From: Brachionus manjavacas
Taxonomy: Eukaryota; Rotifera; Eurotatoria; Ploima; Brachionidae
Assembly: GCA_019054805.1 (NCBI GenBank)
Contig: JAHQIY010000008.1
Location: 3,767,501 to 3,831,500 of the forward strand
Length of the DNA stretch: 64,000 nt
Reading direction: 5' to 3'
Shown here piece after piece: positions 49,401 to 60,600 of this stretch; within the stretch, counting starts at the first letter, position 1; the number at the start of each line of letters is the position of its first letter. A program made the position numbers and the translations under genes. The notes below the pieces were generated by a model. It did no database searches, was not told where the DNA came from, and saw nothing but the letters and a program-made list of their open reading frames with translations.

Positions 49401-51111
49401 CAAAAATCAAATCCTGTCCGAAGCATACTCCATAATCGGCCAAAATAATGTGTACAAGGACCCGTTTTCTTTTGACATGTTGGGTGTCAAATTTTTGGCT
49501 CTATTTCTCACTGGAACTTTATTTTTTATTATAATAGCCATAATGGAGTCTGATGTTAATTTTTTTCCATTTTGTAAACCAGACATAGAAAGCTTTGCTC
49601 CATCAATTCACGAGGACATGGATGTTGGTCAAGAAAGAAAGCGTATTCAAAATGACGAGGCCAATTGTGATATTTTGCTGGCAAAAAATTTGACCAAAAA
49701 ATATCGGAAAGCAACAGGTTCGCGGGTCTGTGCGGTAAACAATGTATGCTTTTCGATACCGCTGGGACACTGCTTTGGTCTGTTGGGAATAAATGGAGCG
49801 GGCAAAACAACCACTTTTAAGATGATTACTGGGGAAATAAAGCCAACATTTGGCACATGCATGTTCAATAATAAAACCATGAACCAATTTTTAAAAGACA
49901 ACATAATTGGCTACTGTCCACAATTTGATGCAGTCGATGAATATTTGACAGGAAAAGAAGCCCTGTACATTTATTCCCGTCTAATTGGAATAAAACAAAT
50001 TCAACAAGCGATCCATTCTGCCATCACAAGATTCAAACTACAGAGCTTTATAGATACACCTATAATAAAATACAGTGGAGGTATGAGGCGATCTTTATCG
50101 GTGGCAGTATCTATGCTAGGCGACCCCCAGGTTGTTCTGTTGGACGAGCCCACAAATGCCATGGATCCTGAAATGAGACGCCGAGTTTGGGACAATATTC
50201 TTAACTTGATAAAAGAAGACCGATCAGTACTTTTGACCTCCCACAGTATGGCAGAATGCGACGTCCTCTGCTCTAGACTGGCCATCATGGTAAGCGGTCA
50301 ATTTGTGTGCTTGGGAACAACTCAGCATTTGAAGCACAGATTCGGTGGCGGATACACTCTGCAGATTAAAACCGACAAGGACTCCGAGCTGAACAATATC
50401 ATGGAATTTGTGCAGTCTAAATTTTTGAATTGTATCCTAAAAGATAAACATGGTAATAAATTGGAGTACATAATACCTCATAAAGGAAATAGTTTGGGTA
50501 AAATATTCGGGGTAATGGAAAGCAACAAAGTGTTTTTAGGCGTAGGGGACTATTCTGTGTCTCAGACAACATTGGATCAAGTGTTTATCAACTTTGCCAA
50601 ATCGACTAGTGATAGTGAAAGTGATTTGGAAGAAGAAGAAAATACCGAGGAGGACCTTAATGAGAGCTATTCGACATTTTATGACGAAAAGGACGGCAAG
50701 AATCAAGTAATAGAGATAAAAGCTAATTTGACAGAAGAAGTGCCGAGTTCGGAGAATAATGCGGTGGAAACAATGCTGAATGATACACCAAATTTTGAAT
50801 CGATAAAGCAGCATTTCAATTCTTTGAAAAAATCCAGACATATTAGAAAAACAAGCAGTGCCAAGTCCCAAGATTTTAAGCAATCACAACAGACAAGAAA
50901 ATCAATTAAGTCAGTTCGGTCTAAATCATCGACTAAACAAAGAAAATTAAGTAGATTTGATGACGACAATGGTGAAGAAGGTGGTTTTACGAACTTAGCT
51001 TATGAAGTAGAGTTTAAAAATAGTGATCAATATGAAATTCCAACAGACGATGCATCTCATGATATAAACAGCACTATTGAAGAAGAGGGTGAATTTTTCA
51101 GTAAATGTTGA
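34467..51111 (+). CDS. ABCA: ABCA-subfamily full ABC transporter (3,327 aa)
   Basis: Membrane ATPase of the A subfamily, which moves lipids. Order: N-terminal [16 protein letters not shown] and first helix; very long first extracellular domain (residues about 50-1615); first membrane domain (exons 43512-43632 and 43686-44370); NBD1 with Walker [10 protein letters not shown] (about 1932-1940), signature [10 protein letters not shown], Walker [14 protein letters not shown]-loop TTHYLEEAD; second half with NBD2 Walker [11 protein letters not shown] (about 2887), signature [10 protein letters not shown], Walker [15 protein letters not shown]-loop [11 protein letters not shown]; then the family motif VFINFAKS (about 3152) and a 165-residue acidic then basic disordered tail. 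I traced 35 exons in frame from 34467-34532 to 48600-51111. The first 34 are 66-685 nt; the last is 2,512 nt. ABCA1 is about 2,260 residues; the excess is mostly the first extracellular domain, recalling ABCA12/13. Large introns: 37476-39563, 41789-42713, 46388-48397. Confidence 0.92.
46739..47040. mobile_element. hAT-type MITE in an ABCA intron (302 bp)
   Basis: Terminal inverted repeats start CAGAGTTGGTCAAAAGTCAA and end with the complement (CTTTTGACCAACTCTG). The target duplication is a perfect 8-mer CTCTGAAG at 46731-46738 and 47041-47048. The subterminal AAGTC/GACTT repeats resemble those of the 20.7 and 21.2 kb elements, but the terminal 20-mer differs, so this is a sister subfamily. 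Confidence 0.9.
47258..47398 (+). other. Exon-like ORF stranded inside an ABCA intron
   Basis: After a good acceptor (tttttttag) an open frame of about 48 codons reads [20 protein letters not shown] and on to [10 protein letters not shown], then TAA. Amino-acid composition and base content look coding. It does not fit the flanking ABCA exons, which join perfectly in phase without it (GAT to AAC). It may be a fragment of another gene or an element, or an alternative terminal exon that would truncate ABCA after NBD1. Confidence 0.35.
47412..47525. repeat. Short inverted-repeat element
   Basis: A perfect 10-nt inverted pair ACGTTGGCTT (47412-47421) and AAGCCAACGT (47516-47525) encloses about 95 bp of AT-rich DNA. 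It starts immediately after the exon-like ORF. It could be a tiny MITE; no clear target duplication is seen. Confidence 0.4.
47754..48165. mobile_element. Mariner-type fold-back MITE (412 bp)
   Basis: The element begins CAGTGGTGATTTGATAACAG and ends with its exact complement (CTGTTATCAAATCACCACTG). It is bounded on both sides by TA, the target duplication of Tc1/mariner elements. The inverted arms extend about 180 bp each with few mismatches (both carry TTTACGTAAAATCCCAATAT-like and AATTATCTCAAAATCC-like segments), so the whole element folds into one long hairpin. It lies in the ABCA intron 46388-48397. Confidence 0.9.
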
Positions 51112-51272
51112 GGGTGTACATTCAACTTATGAAGTTAAACTTTAAAATATTATTAATTTACTTATAAAATAAAATTAATTTTAGTTAAATATTTATTTTT
51201 CTAAAGAACTATAAAAGAGAGAGAGAGTAAAAAATCTAGATCTAAAATTGAATCATTTAAGATTTTAATAAG
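51112..51272. other. Tail-to-tail spacer between ABCA and myosin 2
   Basis: Only 161 bp separate the convergent stop codons. AATAAA-like sequence near 51166 could serve ABCA, and TTTATT/TTTAAT motifs could serve the minus-strand myosin. A short GA run (AGAGAGAGAG) lies near 51215. The 3' UTRs must be very short or overlap. Confidence 0.5.
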
Positions 51273-54200
51273 TTAAAATTGTCTTCTAACTGAACCAGCT
51301 CTTGGCGGTATTGAACTAGCGGCACGAGTTTCTCTCTAAATAAAAATCATTTAAAAAAGCTCAATGAATATGAATCTTGAAAATAGAAATTACTTGCGGA
51401 GAGCTAGTTCTTCCTACAGATACAGTGCTTCGATTCTTGGCTCTTTGCTTATTCAATTGATTTTCGGCCTGGTCAGCTCTTTCAGAAGCGTCTTCGAGCT
51501 CATGTTGAGTTTTACGGAACTTTGCAAGGTTGACAGCAGCTATTTCTTCGGCTTCTTCGACTTGTCTTTTGTAGACTTTCAATTTATTTTGCAACTTCTC
51601 TACCAAATCTTGTAATCTAGCCTGGTTCTTTCTGTCTTCCTCGGCTTGGAAGGCTAATTCCTTTAGTCTTCTGTCATTCTTTCTAACTTCTTTCAAAGTT
51701 TCTTGATGGTGTCTTTGTTCAATGTCCAATTCAGATTCCAATTCATGAATCTTAAGAGGATAAAATGTTTATTGAGTTAAAATTAAATTTAAATAGAAAA
51801 AAAAAAAACCTTTTGTTCAAGCTTTTGAATGATGCGTTTGCCTCCTTTAAGAGCATTAGCTTCAGCCTCATCCAATCGGACTTGAAGATCTTTCACTTGT
51901 TGCTCAAGTGCTTTTCTTAGTCTTTCGACGGATAAAACATGTTCCTTATGAAAATTTTTATAATTTTTATTTATTTAAAAAGCATAGTTAAGTGTACCTG
52001 CTCTTGTCTTAGCTCTTCAGCCAAACGAGAAGCATCTAGAGTTGCTTTTTTAACTCTCTCTTCAGAGTTCTTTAATTCAGAAATAGTCTCATCTAAATCA
52101 GCTTGAATTGCAGAAAAATCGTTTTCAAGTTTACGCTTCTGGGCTCCCAAATTAGCGTTTGATGCAGATAATTCGCTAATTCTATCAGCAGCTTCATGTA
52201 AGTCGTTTTCAGCGGCTTTTCTAGCTCTTTCAGCTTGTTCAAGAGTGGCTCTTATTTCTTCCAATTCTGAAACTAGCATATTTGCACGACGCTCAGCTTG
52301 AGCAGCAGCTTCACGAGCTTCATCTCTTTGCCTTTGCTCATCTTCAATTTGAGCTTGCATTTCACCAATGGTTTGCTGTAGTTTTTTGTTGAACTTTTGT
52401 AGATCAGCATTGGCTCTATTCGAATGATCCAAAGAAATCTCAAGTTCATTGATATCAGTTTCAAGTTTTTTCTTCTGTCTAATAGCTTCGGCTTTTCCTT
52501 TTGTTTCGGCTTCCAAACTAGCTTGCATCGATTCCAAAGCGCGTTGATGGTTGCGTCTTGTGTTTTCGAACTCTTCCTCTTTTTCATGCAGACGTCTGTC
52601 GATTTCTTGTCTCACTTGACTCAATTCCAATTGAGCTCTCAACACTTTGGCTTCTTCTTGTTCCAAAGCACCTTCAGCTTCTTCCAAAGCGGCTTGTAGT
52701 TCGTCTTTCTCGATTTCGAGTCTCTTTCTAGATTTTTCCAATTCATGAATTGATTTTCCACCTTCGCCTAGTTGGTCCATCAAGTCTTTGATTTCATCAG
52801 CCAGGTTTTTGTTCTCACGTCTTAGAGCTTCAATTGATTCATGGCTTTCTTCGTATTGAGTTTTGAATTTAAACAGTTCGGTTGAATACTGACGAGCTTC
52901 TTTTTGTGAAGCGTCTAATTCCAAAGTGATATCTTCACATTTTTGTTTCCATTCCTCAATTAATTTGTCAAATTGCTTTTGTTTTTTTTCCATGGCAGCA
53001 GCATTTGAGTTAGCTCGTTCGACATCGACCATCAAATCTTCAACTTCAGCTTGAAGTCTCTGCTTAGTCTTTTCGAGACTGTGACATTTAGCCAAAGCTT
53101 CTTCAACTTGTTCTTCGGCTTCGGTCAATTTAGCAGCTAGTTTCCTTTTTGCTTCTTCAAGTTCTTCAGCTCTTGCCAGACCTTCGATCTCGTATTTTGA
53201 TCTCCATTGCTGCATTTCGCCAGTAACTTTAGCTAATTGCTTTTGTAATTCTGCTTTTGCTTCATGCTCCTCTTCAAATTGTTCCCTAGCTTGATCTAAA
53301 TCAGAAGTGACATTTCTAAGTTGTTGTGCAAGACCATTTTTAGCTCTTGATTCTTCATCAGCACTTCTTTTTGCTTCCTCAATCATTCCTTGAAGTGATT
53401 GCTTTAATTTAGTGAAGCTACTGACTTGCGATTCCAAATCTTCAACTTGTTGTAATATATTAGCATTTTCAGATTGAAGCTTTAATTTTTGAGAATTAAC
53501 ATCATTTAAATTTCGACCGGACTCATCAAGTTTAATGCTTAACTCTTGTATTTGGATTTCAAGTTGTTTAACCAATTTTTCTACATTTGATTTTGCCTTT
53601 AATGCTTGCTCAGTTTGTAATTTCGCTTCATCTACTTCAGACTTAACTAATTGTTTCTCTTTTTCTAGTCTAAAAATGTTTTAATGTTTTAAATTAAAAA
53701 AATTAAAAACAAAATAACTAAGTCTAACTTGTTTCTAGCTTTTTGCAGTTGATCGATTTGTTCACCCATTTCGTTTACTGCATCTTGATGCTTCTTTCTT
53801 AACTGGGCGGTAGTTGCTTCGTGCTGTAGATTAGCTTCCTCTAAATCACGTCTCAACTTGGCCAGTTCAGCCTCTCGTTTTTTGTTCAAATCAAGCTGAG
53901 CAGTTGTAGCACCACCAGCCTCTTCAAGCCTTTCATTTAATTCATCCAATTCACGAGACAAGTCAGCTCGTTGTTTTTCAGCTTTATTTTTGGATTGCTT
54001 TTCAGCTTCAATTTCTTCATCGGCTTCTTCCAGACGTTTTTGTAGTTCCTTTAATTTCTTTTGTAGGTTTGAAACTTGACCATGTTCATCTTCAACTTTG
54101 GCGCCCAAGTTATTCAATTCAGCATCTTTGCGTTTCAAATTATCCTCTAGATCTTTTTTGAGTCTCTCGACTTCTTCAATTTGAGCCTGAGAATTCTTCA

Positions 54201-57200
54201 AATCAGTTTCAAGTTTTCGTTTAGCCTTATCTAAATCAGCACGGCCTTTCTTTTCCCTTTCCAAATTATCCTCAGCTTCATCCAAGGTTTGTTCGAGTTT
54301 TGTTTTGACTTTATTCAGGTGATTCACCTTGTCTTCTTCTTGTTGCAACTGCTCAACTGTTTTGGCATTTGTTTCTTCCAAGCGCTTCTTTTCACGAGTC
54401 AATTTGGCAATTGTCTCATCTTGATGAGCCATTTCATCTTGCAGTTTATGAATTTGGTTATCCTTTGACTTGTTATCACCATCGGATTTATTTAATTTGC
54501 TGTGTAAATCGTCAATGTCTTTTTTCAAATCATTTAAATCCTGTTCTAGCTTCTTCTTTTTAGAGTTCAAATCAGAAGCAGATGATTCTTGTTCACCTAA
54601 TTTTTCTTCCATCTCTTTCAATTGACCTTCCAAATCAGCCTTTTGCAAGACCAACTTTTGTATTCTTTCTTCTGCATTGCCGCTGTTATCTCTTTCGGAC
54701 TGCAACTGTGTATACAATTCATTCTTTTCTTTGAGAAGTTTCAAGTTTGTCTCTTCTAGTTCTTTTCTTAGCTTCTCTTCTTTTTCTAGAGTTTCTTTCA
54801 TCTTGTTAAATTCTTCTTCTTTGGCTTTTAGCTCTTCTTCCTGTCTGGCAACCGACAACAATGGCTTGACTTTGGTGTACAATTTCCACCATGGCCAATT
54901 TCTCAAAGACAAATAGGCTTTTATGTTTCGCTGCAATACACTCAATGCTAAACGCTGATCTAGCATAACTTTGTAAGCTCTCTTCATTATATACATTCGG
55001 ATATGAGATTGCAGCATACAAATTATTTTTGAAATGGCACTATCTCTCAGCTCTTCAAGTTGACCTAATACTCCAGCTCTGAAGAAAACTTTGGTGTGGC
55101 CAAGTCTATATAACTCTTCACTAAGAGCAATATCCTTTAAAATCGAACCCGTTGCTTTGGTTGCATCAACAAAGCCTTTCGGTACAGCGTTTGGGGCCAA
55201 TATGCTATAACGCTGTTTGAATTCAGCATACATCATTCTGTTTGGAAAACCTTTTCGGCAAATACGGATGCCTTCCAATACACCATTACATTTTAATTGA
55301 TGCATAACCAAATGGGGATCCAATATTCCACCAGTTTTGATTTCATTGGGGATAATACAACGAACAAAATGGGGTTGTGTTTGTTTCAAATTATTCATCA
55401 ACTTGTTCAATTGTTCTCTGTGACCAGCTGAGATAGACTGCATGCTACCACCTTTTTTGGCTTTGCCTTTCTCTTCTTCTTGGCCCATCTCGTGATACAA
55501 TTTAGCCAAAACAGAATTAGTTTTGCTAGTTTTGAACAATGTGGCAACAGTTGTGTTGATGGGATCCTTGTTCTTTTCTAACCAGCCAGTCACATTGTAG
55601 GAAACAGTGCCAGCATAGTGATGCAAGTCAAAGTGTGCTTCGGCTTTTCCTTTGGATGGTCTTGGCTTTCCAAAGTTAGGATGCTTACCTAAATGTTGAT
55701 TGTAAAGTTTTTCTTGAAAGGTTTTGTCGCTAGCTTTTGGTACAATACATTCCTCTTCAAGAATTGATAAAATACCCATAGGTTTTTCAATCAAATCAAT
55801 GCAAGCTTGTAAATCCAAACCAAAATTTATCATTTCCCATTGAATTCCTTCTTTTTTGTATTCTTCCTGTTCCAATACAAACATATGATGGTTGAAAAAC
55901 TGCTGTAGTCTTTCATTAGTGTAATTGATGCACAATTGTTCAAAGCCATTGAAATCAAAGATTTCAAAACCAGCAATATCCAAAACACCAATAAAGTATT
56001 GTCTTTTTGTTTTGACATCCAAAGTCTCATTGACTCTGTCAACTAGCCATTGGAAAAAACGTGAATAGATGGACTTTGACAAAGCGCCAATTGAATTGCA
56101 CACTTGATCTTTGTTCTGGCCTTTGTTTACATATTCATTGCCAACTTTGATTCTTGGTTTCAACAAGCCCTTGATCAAGTCAGCCGATTCTACGCCCAAT
56201 AAATGCGCAACTTTTTCACACTCTTCGGTTCCATCAGTTTCGGCCTGTTCCTCTCTTGGTCTTTGTTTCCATTTTGAGTTACCCCAATGCATGATAGCTC
56301 CAGTTGCCTTGAACAAATCCAACTTTTCCTGTTGACTAAAATTCAAGATATCGAAGGCCTCATCAGTCAGTCTCATTTCTTCGGCATCATCTACATTATC
56401 GATAGTCAACATACCTTGTGCAATAAAGAAATATTTTGAGGCATCTGATTCAACCAACAATTCCTCTTAAAATGAAAAAAAAAAAAAAAAAAGGTAAAAT
56501 AATTTTTATTTTATTTATTTAATAAGCAATAAATTACTGTGATAATCCGGAAAAGCATCGGACAATAGCTGATAGAAAATGTGATAGTTTCTCTCAGCTG
56601 GCTGTTGAAAAGTAACTCTTGACTTTTCAAGCAAATAAGATTCAATATCGGCACCAGCAATTTTACCAGTAGGACCAAAGTGAATACGAATAAATTTACC
56701 CTTTTAATTGTTTGTTATAATTAAAAGAATGCTATTTTTTGTCATTAGAGAACTTACAAAACGAGAAGAGTTGTTGTTTCGAGTTGTTTTGGCATTACCG
56801 TAAGCCTCTAATACTGGATTGGCAGAGACGATTTGGTCTTCCAAATTTGCTACTTTTTTCTAAATAAATCTTAAATTTTGTCTTAACAAAAATTGATAAA
56901 TTACTCCTTCTTCTTTTTTTGCTGCAGAACCACTAGCTGCAACAAATGCGAAGTACTGAATAACCTTCTTGGTGTTTTCAGTTTTACCAGCACCAGATTC
57001 ACCACTTTTTTCAATTTACATAATTAAATTTAAAAAAAAAATCTAGAACCAAAAAATTACGTGATCAACATAGATTGGTTTTCTCTGTCTCTCAACATGT
57101 TAGCGTAAGCATTGTCAGCAATCGAGTACAAATGTGGTGGTACTTCATTTCTTTTTTTACCTCGATATAAGTCTACCATTTTCATGGTATAAACCGGCAA

Positions 57201-57644
57201 TCTTTTGTACGGATTGATAGCTACACAGAAAAGGCCAGAATAAGTCTTTAATCAGAATCATTAATTCTTCAATAAAAAAAATAAAAGCTTTTTTACATAG
57301 ATTAGCCAGCTTTTGTATCTCTCACGTAAATTGTGCAATACAGAGGCGTCATTCAGATAGGTCAGATCAGCCATATCGTCACACTTGTCGTACTTTGGTG
57401 GATTCATTTGTTGTAAATCATCTCTTTTAACAGTCACCGACTCACCCTTGCTTGTCTTGACAGTTGCTTGATCGCCCTTTTCACTTTGCAGTTCACAAGC
57501 CAAAAATCCCTCGTTTTTGTCCGGTAGCCAAAAATTCTTTTTGCCATCGAATGGTCTTGCCTGGGCCTTTATCTTTTCCTCAGATGACACAAGTAAATAC
57601 TTGAGAGATTCCACAATCTCTGGGTCATTTAGATTCGCAAGCAT
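51273..57644 (-). CDS. Mhc: Muscle-type myosin heavy chain 2
   Basis: Paralogue of the 23-29 kb myosin, same strand. Exons: 57297-57644, 57061-57245, 56905-57004, 56758-56859, 56538-56700, 53729-56465, 51998-53669, 51810-51944, 51394-51750 and 51273-51335, in frame for 1,953 residues, the usual muscle myosin II length. P-loop GESGAGKT at 179-186, switch-2, SH helix, IQ region and coiled-coil rod are all present. Exon lengths match copy 1 exactly for eight shared coding segments (for example 2,737 nt), except that copy 1's 79- and 1,593-nt exons are one 1,672-nt exon here. The C-terminal exon encodes the basic tailpiece [20 protein letters not shown], typical of invertebrate muscle myosins. 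Loop 2 has KAKKGG where copy 1 has KSKKGG. This copy is more likely to be the canonical filament-forming heavy chain. Confidence 0.95.
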
Positions 57645-60600
57645 GTTCCTCTCTTTTGTTTGCAGAAAATTTTGTTTTATTGCTTTTAAAAACTTTTTTG
57701 TATGAAAACTTTTTTAAGTAATGGTATTTATAAGTAAATTTTAGAGATAATTGAGCTAAGATTTTATGGTTTTGTTCAAAAAACAACATAAAGCAGCATT
57801 CAACTACAAAGAAAAAATTGATTAATTATTGATAGGAAGAGCTATCGTTTGCTTATGAGCTTTTTTGCTCATACTCAACTTATAGATTAGCAATTAAGGT
57901 GATTTAACGAATTGGTAGTTTATTATCTCAGTTTGGTTTTGCTATTAGTGAAGCTCGTTTTCAACCGGGTTTAATTGAAATAACTCAAGCATTTGTCATA
58001 AATCATTTCTGTAAGAGAATATCTGGTTCTTGTTTATCAGCTTAAGATATTCGATCTTTACGGGAGTAATTAAATAATTTATATTCCATTTACCCATTAA
58101 AGATTGCTGGCAATTGATTTCAAGCAATACTTTATCGAAATATATTAATTTCAAGCAGAGATTCAAAAATTTATGTTTACTTTGAAAATAAATAGTTCAT
58201 TCGATAAAGCTCTCATTGATACTTTATTAAATTTTATTTTTGGCCTTTTATGGAAGCCAATTGCTCTTACATTTTGTTTAATGGCTTCCACATTTTTGAA
58301 TTTCATCAAAAGCCTTGCGTAAAGCAGTTGAGAGTCATTAATTTTCATAAATAATTGCACTAATCTAAAGCAGTCTTTAAAAAAATATTTAATCATTACT
58401 TAACAAAATTTAAAGCTTTTTGGCATTCAAAATAGTGAATATTTTATTGAGGAAATGGATGCTCTTTTTGATTACATCTAATGGCCAAGGTATACTCAAA
58501 TACAAATTATTTAAATTTCTTGTTAATTTTTTTTCAATTTTTAGCAACTAATTTAAAGGAAATTCAAGAGTAGAATTTGTTCCAAGCTAGGTAGAAGTAT
58601 TCAGAACATCACATTTTTTAGTGCAAAGAAAAAAGTTCTCGTCCTTTTTTTCTTCATAAAATAAGAAAAAAGCAGTGACAGTAAAATTAATTATTTTATT
58701 TCCTTAAGTCAAATAAAAACACAAAATAGAAATCTTAACAAAAAATGCAAATTGGAATAGACGGAAAATTATGAATGATGCCCATTGCTATCATTGACAT
58801 TTATTTAAGCTCTTTTTTTAATTATATAAAAAATCAAAAATTACTCTGTCTTTCATCAAAATAAAAATTGACATTTACATTCAATTTGACCCATTATACC
58901 TGATTTTAATTTAAAAAAAATAAATAATTTTTTAAATATAATTGAAAAATTAAAAATTAAATTGTAAAGGGTAAAATGAGAGAAGCTAATTAATGAAATA
59001 AAATATAATAAATTTTTTTAATTGATAATGATAAGTTTAAAATAATAAATTCAAGGGATTTTTAAAAAAACCTAAGTTTTTATTTAATTCTAAAAGATGA
59101 AAATTGCTAAGGTAAAAAAAAGAATTTTGATTTAACATATCAATCTTTTTGATTCATTATTATTAAGCACAAAAAAAATTGAGAAATTAAAATTCACAAT
59201 TTCTAATTTCAAATAAATTCTTATTTTAAAGTAAAATTTAGTCATTTTTTTCAGTTTAAATTAATTTCTATATGTTATTATTATTATTTGGATAGTAAAT
59301 AAGCGAATAAAAATATTTCTATAATATTTCTATATTTATAAATTAAGTGTCACAGTAAAACACTTAATTTATAAATGGCTAGTCGCTTAAAAACAATGTC
59401 TACAAAGTACCAAAACTGAACAAAATTTAAATCATAATTTAATTTTCAAAAAAATCTGTTTAATGAATAAAATAATGAAAAATTTCGGGCTGATAAATTA
59501 ACTTCTGTTCACCAAAATTCCCTATTTTTTTTTGGTAAATTATGTAAAATATAGTCATCATTTTCTTTAAGTTTATTTTGATAATTAATGAGTCTGTTTC
59601 TGTATTACAATCGAAAAAATCAAGAAAATTTGTGATAACTTTTCTATTTTAGTTTTTTTATTTACAAAAATAAGTTGTGAATTAATCTCATGATCCAGTC
59701 TTATCATTTTGAACTAGGTAAAAAGTTTAACAAGGGTTCGTATTTTTGACCTGCCTCAAAAATTTTAGCCTTAATATTTCTTAATTATATTTTATTTAGA
59801 GAATTCAGCCTTTTCACATGGTTGATGTTCTGTTTTGAATACTTCATAAAGCTAAATTAAGTTAATATAGAATTTGAAGCTAGTAATTCTAGGAAAAAGA
59901 AACAAAAATAAATTGATGATATTTTTAAATTGCGAATTTGGTTTAAAAAATATTTGAAAGTGAATTGGTCAACCAAATAACGTCCTAAAATTTAAAAATT
60001 AAAAGCATAAATTTGGGGATTTATAAATTAAATATTTTGGCTTTTATTTTGTTTAAATACTCTTTTCCTAAGTCAAGTATCTTTAATTAGGATAAAAAAG
60101 CATTCAATACCTTAAATTAGTTTATTCCTATTAACAACATTTTTGTAATAGGATACTCAAATGAGTTGTTAAAATAATTAGTTGGTAGAAAATCTGTTTT
60201 CAATATGATAGATTAACAATCTGATATTGATTTAGTCTAATATTTTCTGATGGGTAAATAGAAATCAATTATTCGAAAAAGCTTTAAATTGGTTTAAGCT
60301 TCTTTTTCTAATATTTCCTATGAAATAGCATTTAAAAGACCATATTTGGTTTGTGAATTTCGCTTCAATTATCAGAATATAAAACATCAAACTATTTAAG
60401 GTAACTTATATATCTTTACCCAATTACTTGCAAATTTAATGTACCAATAATTTGCTCTAAACAAATAAGCGATCATATTTTAGATTATTTTTGCTGTTTT
60501 AGGAAATATTTCTTTACAATCAAATAAAAATAAAATGTAAATGGTGCATCTTTTCGTCTTTTAATGAAAATTTTCATACAATTTTGAAAAAGTATGAAAA

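Noticed and set aside
48909..50969. Several 80-115-codon ORFs overlapping the last ABCA exon
   Set aside because: Out-of-frame or antisense shadows of a clearly coding exon.
58163..58396. A 77-codon minus-strand ORF as a gene
   Set aside because: Slightly protein-like, but it has no recognised motif and no splice or polyadenylation context.
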